This document shows positions 46,222 to 54,045 of a DNA stretch of 64,000 nt, piece after piece (position 1 is the stretch's first letter; each line of letters opens with the position of its first letter). The notes under the pieces were generated by a model. It saw only the letters and a list, made by a program, of their open reading frames with translations. It was not told the origin of the DNA and ran no database searches. Where the stretch lies: the NCBI RefSeq assembly GCF_947258525.1, contig NZ_CAMYIP010000200.1:1-64000 (forward strand), read 5' to 3'. This DNA comes from an uncultured Eudoraea sp. (GTDB lineage Bacteria > Bacteroidota > Bacteroidia > Flavobacteriales > Flavobacteriaceae). The translations under genes and the position numbers were made by a program.

Positions 46222-46404
46222 AATAAAGAATTATCCCTTGTAATTCGTCTTTCTATATAACATTTTAATATTTCCCGATTGCTCAGCGCAGCACTTAGGT
46301 TTGGATTGTACTGAAATGGATGTATAAAAATGATCCTAAAGTAGTTTTGAAAACAAATTGAATTAAGAACCAGTATTCATATTGAATACAAAGAAACAAA
46401 CGTT

Positions 46405-47697
46405 ATGAGTGAACACAAATTTTCTACAAATGCCTTGCACGCCGGACACGACCCAAGCACTAATGCCGGTACACGGGCAGTACCTATCTATCAAAGTACC
46501 GCCTATGTTTTTAATGATTCTGAACACGCGGCTAATTTATTTTCCTTAGCTGAGTTTGGAAATATTTACACCAGGATTAATAATCCTACGAATGATATTT
46601 TAGAACAAAGGCTTGCAGCCCTTGAAGGAGGTATTGCCTCAGTGGTTACCTCGTCAGGAACCGGAGCTATTAATACCGCGCTATTGGTTCTGTTGAAGAC
46701 CGGAGATCATATTGTAGCTTCTAATAGTTTATATGGGGGCACTTATAATTTGTTGAGTGTTACCCTTCCCCGTCTTGGGATTACTACAACATTTGTTGAT
46801 CCCTCAGATGCTTCTAATTTCGGAAAAGCAGTAAAGGAGAATACAAGGGCTATTTTTGTAGAGTCGCTGGGAAACCCAAAATTGGATGTTCTTGATCTGA
46901 AAGCTATCTCAGCTGAAGCAAAGGCGGCTAAAATTCCATTTATTGTTGACAACACTGTAGCTACACCTGCCTTGTTGAATCCGATTGAGCATGGAGCCAA
47001 TATTGTAATTCATTCTCTTACCAAATATATCAATGGAAACGGTACTGCGCTAGGTGGAGTGGTAATTGATGCCGGAACTTTTGATTGGGCCAACGGAAAA
47101 TTTCCGGAATTTACTGAACCTTCACCGGGATACCATGGTTTGGTATACCATGATGCCTTGGGACCAGCTGCATTTATCGCTAAAGTGCGTATTGAAGGCT
47201 TAAGAGATCATGGTGCCTGTTTGAGCCCGTTTAATGCATTTCAAATAATACAGGGTCTGGAAACGCTTGAAGTACGGATGCAAAAACATAGTGAAAATGC
47301 CCTTGAACTGGCAGAATGGCTTGAAAACAGGGATGAGGTTACCTGGGTGAACTATCCGGGCTTAAAAAGCAGTAAATATTTTGCTGAGGCCGAAGCTTAT
47401 TTGCCAAAAGGACAAAGCGGATTAATAACTTTTGGAGTTAAAGGTGGATTCGATTCAGCTAAGAAAATTGCCGATGGAACCCAAATCTTCTCATTATTGG
47501 CTAATATAGGTGATACTAAATCTTTGATTATTCATCCGGCGAGTACTACGCATCAACAATTAGATGAGGCGGCCCAGGAATCAACAGGAGTAACTAAAGA
47601 TCTAATACGTTTATCTGTCGGATTGGAGAATCTGGATGATCTTAAAGCAGATCTGGAACAAGCTTTTAAGACAATTGATAAATCTGTTCCGGCTTAG
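46405..47697 (+). CDS. metY: O-acetylhomoserine sulfhydrylase
   Basis: MetY joins sulfide to O-acetylhomoserine to make homocysteine. The 430-aa enzyme belongs to the Cys/Met-metabolism PLP family. The start HAGHDPSTNAGTRAVPIYQSTAYVFND, the PLP lysine in SLTKYINGNGTALGG and the long insertion FPEFTEPSPGYHGLVYHDALGP are the features separating MetY from cystathionine enzymes. It follows a SAM-I riboswitch and precedes the MetX fusion that makes its substrate. Confidence 0.94.
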   Translation: MSEHKFSTNALHAGHDPSTNAGTRAVPIYQSTAYVFNDSEHAANLFSLAEFGNIYTRINNPTNDILEQRLAALEGGIASVVTSSGTGAINTALLVLLKTGDHIVASNSLYGGTYNLLSVTLPRLGITTTFVDPSDASNFGKAVKENTRAIFVESLGNPKLDVLDLKAISAEAKAAKIPFIVDNTVATPALLNPIEHGANIVIHSLTKYINGNGTALGGVVIDAGTFDWANGKFPEFTEPSPGYHGLVYHDALGPAAFIAKVRIEGLRDHGACLSPFNAFQIIQGLETLEVRMQKHSENALELAEWLENRDEVTWVNYPGLKSSKYFAEAEAYLPKGQSGLITFGVKGGFDSAKKIADGTQIFSLLANIGDTKSLIIHPASTTHQQLDEAAQESTGVTKDLIRLSVGLENLDDLKADLEQAFKTIDKSVPA

Positions 47698-47784
47698 ATA
47701 TAATAACAATACTGATATTAACTGAGTAGAGAGTTCAACTTGAATTAGAATTACATCTGCTCAGTTATAATTCATATTACTTGC

Positions 47785-50700
47785 ATGAAAGAATTGGATA
47801 CCATACTTCAAAAATTAGATATCCCTCAGTTTAAAACCTTTGGAGGTGTTGTTCAGGATATTGAGCTATCCTATCAATTGTTTGGCAAGGACTTGCACTC
47901 TGCACCGATAGTAGTAGTAAATCATGCCCTTACGGGTAATTCAAATGTCGCCGGGGATGATGGCTGGTGGGCATCATTGATTGGAGATGACAAATGTATT
48001 GACACTACAAAATATACTGTGTTAGCCTTCAATATACCGGGAAACGGTTATGACGGTTTTGTCGTGGATAATTACAAAGATTTTGTTGCAGGTGATATTG
48101 CAAGGATATTTCTTCTGGGATTAAAAGAACTTAATATAGATCGCATTTATGCGCTGATTGGGGGTTCATTGGGAGGTGGAATTGCGTGGGAAATGGCTGC
48201 AATAAATCCAATGCTTACAGAACATTTGATCCCAGTGGCCGCTGATTGGAAGTCAACAGATTGGCTTATTGCAAATTGTCAGATTCAGGAACAGTTCCTT
48301 GTCAATTCAAAGCAACCCGTTCACGATGCCAGGATGCACGCTATGCTATGCTATAGAACTCCCCAGTCTTTTAAAGCAAGATTTCAAAGAAGCACCAATG
48401 AAGAATTACAGGTTTTTAATGTTGAAAGCTGGCTTACACATCATGGAAAAAAATTGAATGAAAGGTTTCAGCTTTCAGCATATAAATTAGCCAACCAATT
48501 ATTAAAAACCATAGATATTACGAGAGATGGGGAGGAGGCATTTAATAATCTTCAAAACAGTAACACTAATATCCACATTATAGGAGTAGATTCTGATCTT
48601 TTTTTTACAGCAAATGAGAATAAGGATACCTTTAAACAGTTAGCTCAGGCCAAAAGTAATGTTACCTATGGTGAAATACAGTCATTGCACGGGCATGATG
48701 CATTTTTGATTGAATTTGAACAAATGCAGCAGTTGCTCAAAGGAGTTTTTGATACCAATGGGAAATCTGCGAGAATAAAAATATTAAAATTTGGAGGTAA
48801 GTCACTTTCCAATGGAGAAGGTTTGGGAAGGGTATTGGATATTATATCCGGCAAAGTCGAAAATGGGGAAAATATCGCTGTAGTTTTATCAGCACGTGAA
48901 AAAGCAACAGATCAGTTGGAAGAGATATTAGATAAAGCCGCAAAGGGATTAGATTATAGGAAAGATTTTGAAGATTTTGAAAGATACCAGAAACACACCT
49001 TTAAAAATATCAGTCTTTCAGAGGAATTCCTGGAATTAGTAAAATTGTTTGAAGGAGTTACTTTGCTTGGCGATTATAGTCCTAAAATTAAGGATCAGGT
49101 TCTGGCTTATGGGGAGTTAATATCCGGTAAGCTAATCACAAAATTACTTATTGGAAATGGCATCAATGCAAAACTACTTGATAGTCGCCGACTAATAAAA
49201 ACCGACGATACTTATGGAGATGCAAAATTGCTCGAAGATGTTTCAAGGGAAAATGTAATCCATGAATTTTCAAAATTGAAACCAGATGAGGTGCCTGTGA
49301 TCACCGGTTTTATAGCTTCTACCGAAGCAGATGAAACTACAACATTAGGACGCAATGGCAGCAATTATACAGCTTCTCTTATCGCAAATTTTCTGGACGC
49401 CGAAGAATTGCAAAATTATACTCATGTGGATGGTATTTTCACTGCTAATCCTGAATTTGTTTCTGAAGCCCAAAGAATTGAACAATTGTCATATAGTGAG
49501 GCAAATGAACTTGCTAATTTTGGCGCAACCATTTTACACGCAAAGACTATCATCCCCTTAATTGAAAAGAATATTCCACTGAGGATACTCAATACTTTTA
49601 ATGATGATAATGAGGGAACACTTATCAGCGCCAGATCCAGCAAAGAAGGAATAAAATCATTGTCTGTAATAGAGAACGAGGCTCTAATTAACCTGGAAGG
49701 TAGGGGCTTATTAGGGAAAGTGGGAATTGATGCACGTATTTTCAGGACCCTCAGCCAAAATAATATAAGCGTAAGTATCATTTCCCAGGGTTCTTCGGAG
49801 AGAGGAATTGGTTTGGTTGTAAACTCAGAGAAAGCACATTTGGCAAAAAGGGCTCTGGAAATGGAATTTGAGAGTGATTTTCAATCCCGTGATATTAATA
49901 CAATAACAATTGTAGACGAAGTTTCGGTCATTTCTATCGTGGGTCAGGATCTTAGTACTTTTCACAAACCATACAACGCTCTGATCAAGAATCAAATAGT
50001 CCCCCTATTGTTTAATAATACAATTTCAGGAAAAAATGTGAGCTTGGTGGTTAAGAAATCAGACCTGCACAAAGCACTTAACGTAATGCACGGTCAAATT
50101 TTTGGCATTAGCAAAAAAATTAATCTGGCCATTTTTGGACATGGAAATGTGGGAGGTACCTTAGTAGATCAGATATTGGATTCTAAGAAGGGAATTGAGG
50201 AAAGAAAAGGGATCAATCTTAATGTATTTGCCCTGGCAAATTCTAAAAATATACTTTTAAACAAAAATGGAATTTCTAAAAAATGGGAGGAGGAGATTAA
50301 TGAAAAAGGCGTTCCCTATACTGTGGAGGATATTTTTAATTATGCCAGAATACATCATCTTGAAAATTTAATAGCCATTGATAATACCGCAAGCCAGAAT
50401 TTTGTGGCCAATTATTTTGAATTTATCGAAAATGGATTTGATCTGGTGTCTTCAAATAAAATTGCAAATACCCTTGGATTTGACTACTACAAATTGATTA
50501 GAGAGGAGTTGGCAAAAAAACAAAAACGATATCTATATGAAACTAATGTTGGTGCAGGATTACCATTAATAGATACCATAAAACTTTTGCATCTATCGGG
50601 TGAAAATATTACACGCATTAAGGGTGTTTTCTCTGGGTCTTTGAGTTTTATTTTTAATACTTTTTCCGAAAAGGACGTGTCCTTTTCAGAAATTTTAAAC

Positions 50701-51189
50701 AAAGCCATTTCAAATGGTTTTACTGAACCCGATCCAAGAGAAGATTTATCCGGGAATGATGTGGGTAGAAAGTTGTTGATATTAGCGCGGGAATTGGAGC
50801 TCGAAAATGAATTTGATGATATTTCAATTCAGAATCTTATACCGGTATCCCTGCGCAAGGGAAGTGTAGAGGAATTTTTAAGTGAACTTGAAGTACTAGA
50901 TGATTTTTTTAGTAAAATTAAAGAAAACCAGGAACCAAATCATGTGCTCCGATATATTGGCGATTTATATGGTGATTTGCAGAAGGAAAAGGGAAAACTG
51001 GATGTAAAACTGATATCTGTCCCTAAGGAGAGTGCCCTGGGCCAGGTTAAGGGTTCAGATTCCATTATTGAGATTTATACTGAATCGTACGGGGAGCATC
51101 CTTTAGTGATTCAAGGAGCAGGAGCAGGAGCTGCCGTAACCGCTCGTGGTGTTTTTGGGGATATATTACGCATTGCTGAAAAAATATGA
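47785..51189 (+). CDS. thrA: MetX-aspartokinase-homoserine dehydrogenase triple fusion
   Basis: This 1134-aa protein contains three enzymes. Residues 1-325 are a homoserine O-acetyltransferase-like alpha/beta hydrolase: HALTGNSN, S128 in GGSLGGG, D271 and a His in LHGHDAFL. Residues about 330-770 are aspartokinase (KFGGKSLSNGEGL, then TGFIASTEADETTTLGRNGSNYTAS) with two ACT-type regulatory repeats. Residues about 776-1134 are homoserine dehydrogenase (AIFGHGNVGGTL, SSNKIAN, GAGLPLIDTI, KGVFSGSLSFIFN, TEPDPREDLSGNDVGRK). One chain thus covers the first and third steps from aspartate to homoserine plus activation of homoserine for MetY; only the aspartate-semialdehyde dehydrogenase step is missing. 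It lies 88 bp after metY. Confidence 0.95.
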   Translation: MKELDTILQKLDIPQFKTFGGVVQDIELSYQLFGKDLHSAPIVVVNHALTGNSNVAGDDGWWASLIGDDKCIDTTKYTVLAFNIPGNGYDGFVVDNYKDFVAGDIARIFLLGLKELNIDRIYALIGGSLGGGIAWEMAAINPMLTEHLIPVAADWKSTDWLIANCQIQEQFLVNSKQPVHDARMHAMLCYRTPQSFKARFQRSTNEELQVFNVESWLTHHGKKLNERFQLSAYKLANQLLKTIDITRDGEEAFNNLQNSNTNIHIIGVDSDLFFTANENKDTFKQLAQAKSNVTYGEIQSLHGHDAFLIEFEQMQQLLKGVFDTNGKSARIKILKFGGKSLSNGEGLGRVLDIISGKVENGENIAVVLSAREKATDQLEEILDKAAKGLDYRKDFEDFERYQKHTFKNISLSEEFLELVKLFEGVTLLGDYSPKIKDQVLAYGELISGKLITKLLIGNGINAKLLDSRRLIKTDDTYGDAKLLEDVSRENVIHEFSKLKPDEVPVITGFIASTEADETTTLGRNGSNYTASLIANFLDAEELQNYTHVDGIFTANPEFVSEAQRIEQLSYSEANELANFGATILHAKTIIPLIEKNIPLRILNTFNDDNEGTLISARSSKEGIKSLSVIENEALINLEGRGLLGKVGIDARIFRTLSQNNISVSIISQGSSERGIGLVVNSEKAHLAKRALEMEFESDFQSRDINTITIVDEVSVISIVGQDLSTFHKPYNALIKNQIVPLLFNNTISGKNVSLVVKKSDLHKALNVMHGQIFGISKKINLAIFGHGNVGGTLVDQILDSKKGIEERKGINLNVFALANSKNILLNKNGISKKWEEEINEKGVPYTVEDIFNYARIHHLENLIAIDNTASQNFVANYFEFIENGFDLVSSNKIANTLGFDYYKLIREELAKKQKRYLYETNVGAGLPLIDTIKLLHLSGENITRIKGVFSGSLSFIFNTFSEKDVSFSEILNKAISNGFTEPDPREDLSGNDVGRKLLILARELELENEFDDISIQNLIPVSLRKGSVEEFLSELEVLDDFFSKIKENQEPNHVLRYIGDLYGDLQKEKGKLDVKLISVPKESALGQVKGSDSIIEIYTESYGEHPLVIQGAGAGAAVTARGVFGDILRIAEKI

Positions 51190-51222
51190 TTGGGTTTTGA
51201 TTAATCTTGATTATAGTAAAAG

Positions 51223-52395
51223 ATGAAGAAAAAAAAGTTTGAGACCGAGGCCATACGTACCCAAATGGAACGTTCCGGATTTTTGGAACATTCCAGTGCC
51301 ATGTATCTTACTTCGAGTTTTATTTTTGAGGATAGTGAAGATATGAGGGCTTCCTTTGCAGAAGAAAAGGATCGGAATATTTATTCAAGATATTCGAACC
51401 CAAATACATCAGAATTTATTGAAAAAGTATGTAAAATGGAAAGCGCAGAGGATGGATTTGCCTTCTCCTCAGGGATGTCTGCCGTTTTTTCAACCTTTGC
51501 AGCCTTGTTGAACAGCGGTGATCACATAATTTCAGCACGAAGTATTTTTGGTTCAACCCATAGCCTTTTCACTCAGGTTTTCCCAAAATGGAATATTAGC
51601 CATAGCTATTTTAAGATTGACGAATTAGATGAATTAGAAAAACTAATTACATCAAAAACCAAAATACTCTATGCAGAATCACCTACAAATCCTGGTGTAG
51701 ACATTCTGGATCTGGAGGCACTGGGCCGGTTTTCAAAAAAGCATAAACTCATAATGATTGTCGATAACTGCTTTGCTTCTCCCTATCTTCAACAGCCTAT
51801 AAAATTTGGTGCGGATCTGGTAATTCATTCCGGCACAAAACTTATGGACGGACAGGGTAGGGTCTTGGCAGGCATTACGGTTGGCAAAAGAGCTTTAATA
51901 GACCAGATTTATCGGTATTCCAGAATTACAGGACCTGCCTTATCTCCATTTAATGCTTGGGTTCTATCTAAAAGTCTAGAGACATTAGGCGTAAGAGTAG
52001 ACCGTCATTGTGAGAATGCGCTAAAAGTGGCCGAATTTTTAGAAGGTAATAAAAGTGTCAATTGGGTAAAATATCCATTTCTTAAATCGCACCCTCAATA
52101 CAAGCTTGCCAGGAGACAGATGAAGGCTGGTGGATGTGTAGTTGCATTCGAGTTAAAGGGAGGCCTAAATGCGGGTAAGAAATTTTTTGACTCCATTGAT
52201 ATGTTGTCACTATCTGCAAATTTGGGTGATACCCGAAGTATTGTTACACATCCCGCATCTACAACACACAGCAAGTTGTCTGCAGAAGAAAGATTGGAAT
52301 GTGGAATTACCGATGGAATGGTGCGAATATCAGTTGGTCTTGAGCATACAGATGATATTATTAACGACATAGGACAGGCCTTAGGTAGGATATGA
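51223..52395 (+). CDS. trans-sulfuration family PLP enzyme (MetZ / cystathionine gamma-synthase type)
   Basis: This 390-aa Cys/Met-metabolism enzyme is a paralogue of metY. Key segments are FETEAIRTQMERSGFLEHSSAMYLTSSF, AEEKDRNIYSRYSNPNT, PLP lysine in HSGTKLMDGQGRVLAG, and NLGDTRSIVTHPASTTHS. It has no MetY insertion. The likely reaction is direct sulfhydrylation of an O-acylhomoserine, or cystathionine formation. It starts 34 bp after the MetX-ThrA gene, so it is probably in the same transcript. Confidence 0.88.
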   Translation: MKKKKFETEAIRTQMERSGFLEHSSAMYLTSSFIFEDSEDMRASFAEEKDRNIYSRYSNPNTSEFIEKVCKMESAEDGFAFSSGMSAVFSTFAALLNSGDHIISARSIFGSTHSLFTQVFPKWNISHSYFKIDELDELEKLITSKTKILYAESPTNPGVDILDLEALGRFSKKHKLIMIVDNCFASPYLQQPIKFGADLVIHSGTKLMDGQGRVLAGITVGKRALIDQIYRYSRITGPALSPFNAWVLSKSLETLGVRVDRHCENALKVAEFLEGNKSVNWVKYPFLKSHPQYKLARRQMKAGGCVVAFELKGGLNAGKKFFDSIDMLSLSANLGDTRSIVTHPASTTHSKLSAEERLECGITDGMVRISVGLEHTDDIINDIGQALGRI

Positions 52396-52396
52396 G

Positions 52397-52416
52397 AAAT
52401 AGGAATATTCCTATTT
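52397..52416. promoter_or_regulatory. 20-bp perfect palindrome before the Rrf2-family gene
   Basis: AAATAGGAATATTCCTATTT is a perfect dyad 17 bp before the start codon of the Rrf2 regulator and overlaps the intergenic space after metZ. Rrf2 regulators bind such dyads as dimers, so autoregulation is a fair inference. Confidence 0.65.
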
Positions 52417-52432
52417 TGACTATCTTCGCATA

Positions 52433-52846
52433 ATGCTTTCTAAAAAGACAAAATACGGGATAAAGGCCCTTACTTATTTGGCATCTCAAAGCAAACAGGA
52501 TCCGGTTCAAATTTCGGAAATTGCCCGGCACGAGAATATTCCTCAAAAGTTTTTGGAAAGTATTTTACTCACTTTGCGAAATACAGGATTTTTAGGATCA
52601 AAAAAGGGAAAAGGAGGGGGTTATTATTTACTCAAAGATCCTGGTGAAATTCCCATGACAACCGTTATTCGTGTGTTGGAAGGCCCAATTGCCATGGTGC
52701 CTTGTGTAAGCCTTAACTTTTACGAAAAGTGTGACGACTGTCCGGATGAAAATAAATGCACTGTACACAAATTAATGCTTCAGGTACGCGACAGCGTTCT
52801 GGAGGTTTACAGAAATAATACGCTTGCCGATCTTATTTCGGCATAA
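52433..52846 (+). CDS. Rrf2-family transcriptional regulator
   Basis: This 137-aa winged-helix regulator of the IscR/CymR family shows KTKYGIKALTYLA, VQISEIARHENIPQKFLESILLTLRNTGFLGSKKGKGGGYYL, then a cysteine cluster at C91, C100, C103 and C109. The cysteines could bind an iron-sulfur cluster or sense redox state. Its position between methionine and sulfite-reduction genes suggests control of sulfur assimilation. Confidence 0.92.
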   Translation: MLSKKTKYGIKALTYLASQSKQDPVQISEIARHENIPQKFLESILLTLRNTGFLGSKKGKGGGYYLLKDPGEIPMTTVIRVLEGPIAMVPCVSLNFYEKCDDCPDENKCTVHKLMLQVRDSVLEVYRNNTLADLISA

Positions 52847-52912
52847 AAAATCTTCAGAATCTTTGACATTACAATGAATCATTCATAATAATTACCTGAT
52901 TTTTTAATTAAT

Positions 52913-52927
52913 CTATTAAAACTATAG
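52913..52927. promoter_or_regulatory. 15-bp dyad box 1 (CTATTAAAACTATAG)
   Basis: This is an inverted repeat with CTAT/ATAG arms, upstream of the DUF2061-cysH genes. It has the pattern CTATTWAANNYATAG shared with two further copies in this region. Confidence 0.5.
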
Positions 52928-52992
52928 GGTAAACATAATATTGATGAAAATTTAACGTCTTACTTTGAAATATTATTCTATTTTTGATTACT

Positions 52993-53007
52993 CTATTAAA
53001 TCCATAG
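52993..53007. promoter_or_regulatory. 15-bp dyad box 2 (CTATTAAATCCATAG)
   Basis: This second copy of the box lies exactly 80 bp after box 1 and 17 bp before the DUF2061 start codon. It is a candidate operator for the nearby Rrf2 regulator. Confidence 0.5.
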
Positions 53008-53024
53008 GATAAATTTATTCCAAA

Positions 53025-53288
53025 ATGATTGCAGACCGAATTTTGATTAATAGGAGATCTGCGAATAGCAGTTATCAAACAGATAGAGTTTCCGAGCAGC
53101 CAAAAAGAAGCATAGCAAAGTCAATAAGCTGGCGAGCTATCGGGACATTAGACACAATAATTATATCATGGATCATTACCGGAACTCTTTCATTGGCATT
53201 TTCTATTGGTTTAGTAGAATTGGTCACAAAGATGGTCCTGTATTTTTTACATGAACGAATGTGGAACACCATTAAATGGGGAAGGTAA
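53025..53288 (+). CDS. DUF2061 membrane protein
   Basis: This is an 87-aa protein with a polar N-terminus and two hydrophobic segments. It carries the DUF2061 pattern KRSIAKSISWRAIGTLDTIIISWIITG and FLHERMWNTIKWG. DUF2061 proteins commonly lie next to sulfate-assimilation genes in Bacteroidota, as here, 23 bp before cysH. Function is not known; a membrane helper in sulfur metabolism is inferred only from neighbours. Confidence 0.9.
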   Translation: MIADRILINRRSANSSYQTDRVSEQPKRSIAKSISWRAIGTLDTIIISWIITGTLSLAFSIGLVELVTKMVLYFLHERMWNTIKWGR

Positions 53289-53311
53289 TTTTAACTTTAA
53301 ATATATAAGAT

Positions 53312-53935
53312 ATGAGCTTGTCAACACAGGATATAGAACATTTAAATAATCACTTCAGAGGGATTCCTCCGGAAGAGATAATTTCATGGGCAATTCTATA
53401 TGGTTCCAAATCTGTGGTTACTACTAATTTCAGACCATATGAAGTAGCTATATTAAACGCGGTTACGGAGGTTAAATCAGATATACCTGTAATATGGTGC
53501 GATACCGGATACAACACCCGCAATACCTATAAACACGCCGAAGAATTGATCTCAGGTTTAAATTTAAATATAAAATTGTATGTTCCCACGCAGACAACTG
53601 CACACAGAGATGCCGTGATGGGTATACCGGATATTGATGACCCCAGGCATAAAGAATTTACGGAACAAGTTAAACTAGAACCTTTCAGAAGGGCAATGGC
53701 TGAATACAAACCAGATGTTTGGTTTACTAACCTAAGAAAAGGCCAGACTGCTCTAAGAGATAAACTAAATATTTTAAGCTTAAGTGAAGAGGGAGTGCTA
53801 AAAGTAAGTCCGTTTTACCATTGGAATGATACACGCCTCGACGCCTATTTAAATGCACGGGGCCTTCCTAACGAGCACAATTATTTTGATCCAACGAAGG
53901 TTCTCGAAAACAGGGAGTGCGGTTTACACACCTAG
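53312..53935 (+). CDS. cysH: phosphoadenosine phosphosulfate reductase family protein CysH
   Basis: CysH reduces activated sulfate to sulfite with thioredoxin. The 207-aa protein has SWAILYGSKSVVTTNF, VIWCDTGYNTRNTYKHAEEL, WFTNLRKGQTALR and the C-terminal catalytic motif ECGLHT. It lacks the paired CC motifs of iron-sulfur APS reductases, so PAPS is the more likely substrate. No cysD, cysN or cysC genes for making PAPS are in this window; the next gene downstream is sulfite reductase. Confidence 0.9.
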   Translation: MSLSTQDIEHLNNHFRGIPPEEIISWAILYGSKSVVTTNFRPYEVAILNAVTEVKSDIPVIWCDTGYNTRNTYKHAEELISGLNLNIKLYVPTQTTAHRDAVMGIPDIDDPRHKEFTEQVKLEPFRRAMAEYKPDVWFTNLRKGQTALRDKLNILSLSEEGVLKVSPFYHWNDTRLDAYLNARGLPNEHNYFDPTKVLENRECGLHT

Positions 53936-54015
53936 GATCCACAAAGGATTAGCTTGCTAGAGGACTAAAGGATATTTAGAGATATCATAATTAAGACCTA
54001 TTCATTTTAATAAAT

Positions 54016-54030
54016 CTATTTAATACATAG
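54016..54030. promoter_or_regulatory. 15-bp dyad box 3 (CTATTTAATACATAG)
   Basis: This third copy of the CTATTWAANNYATAG box lies 15 bp before the sulfite reductase start. The gap from 53936 to 54045 holds nothing else recognisable. Confidence 0.5.
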
Positions 54031-54045
54031 ACTAAGTAGAATATT

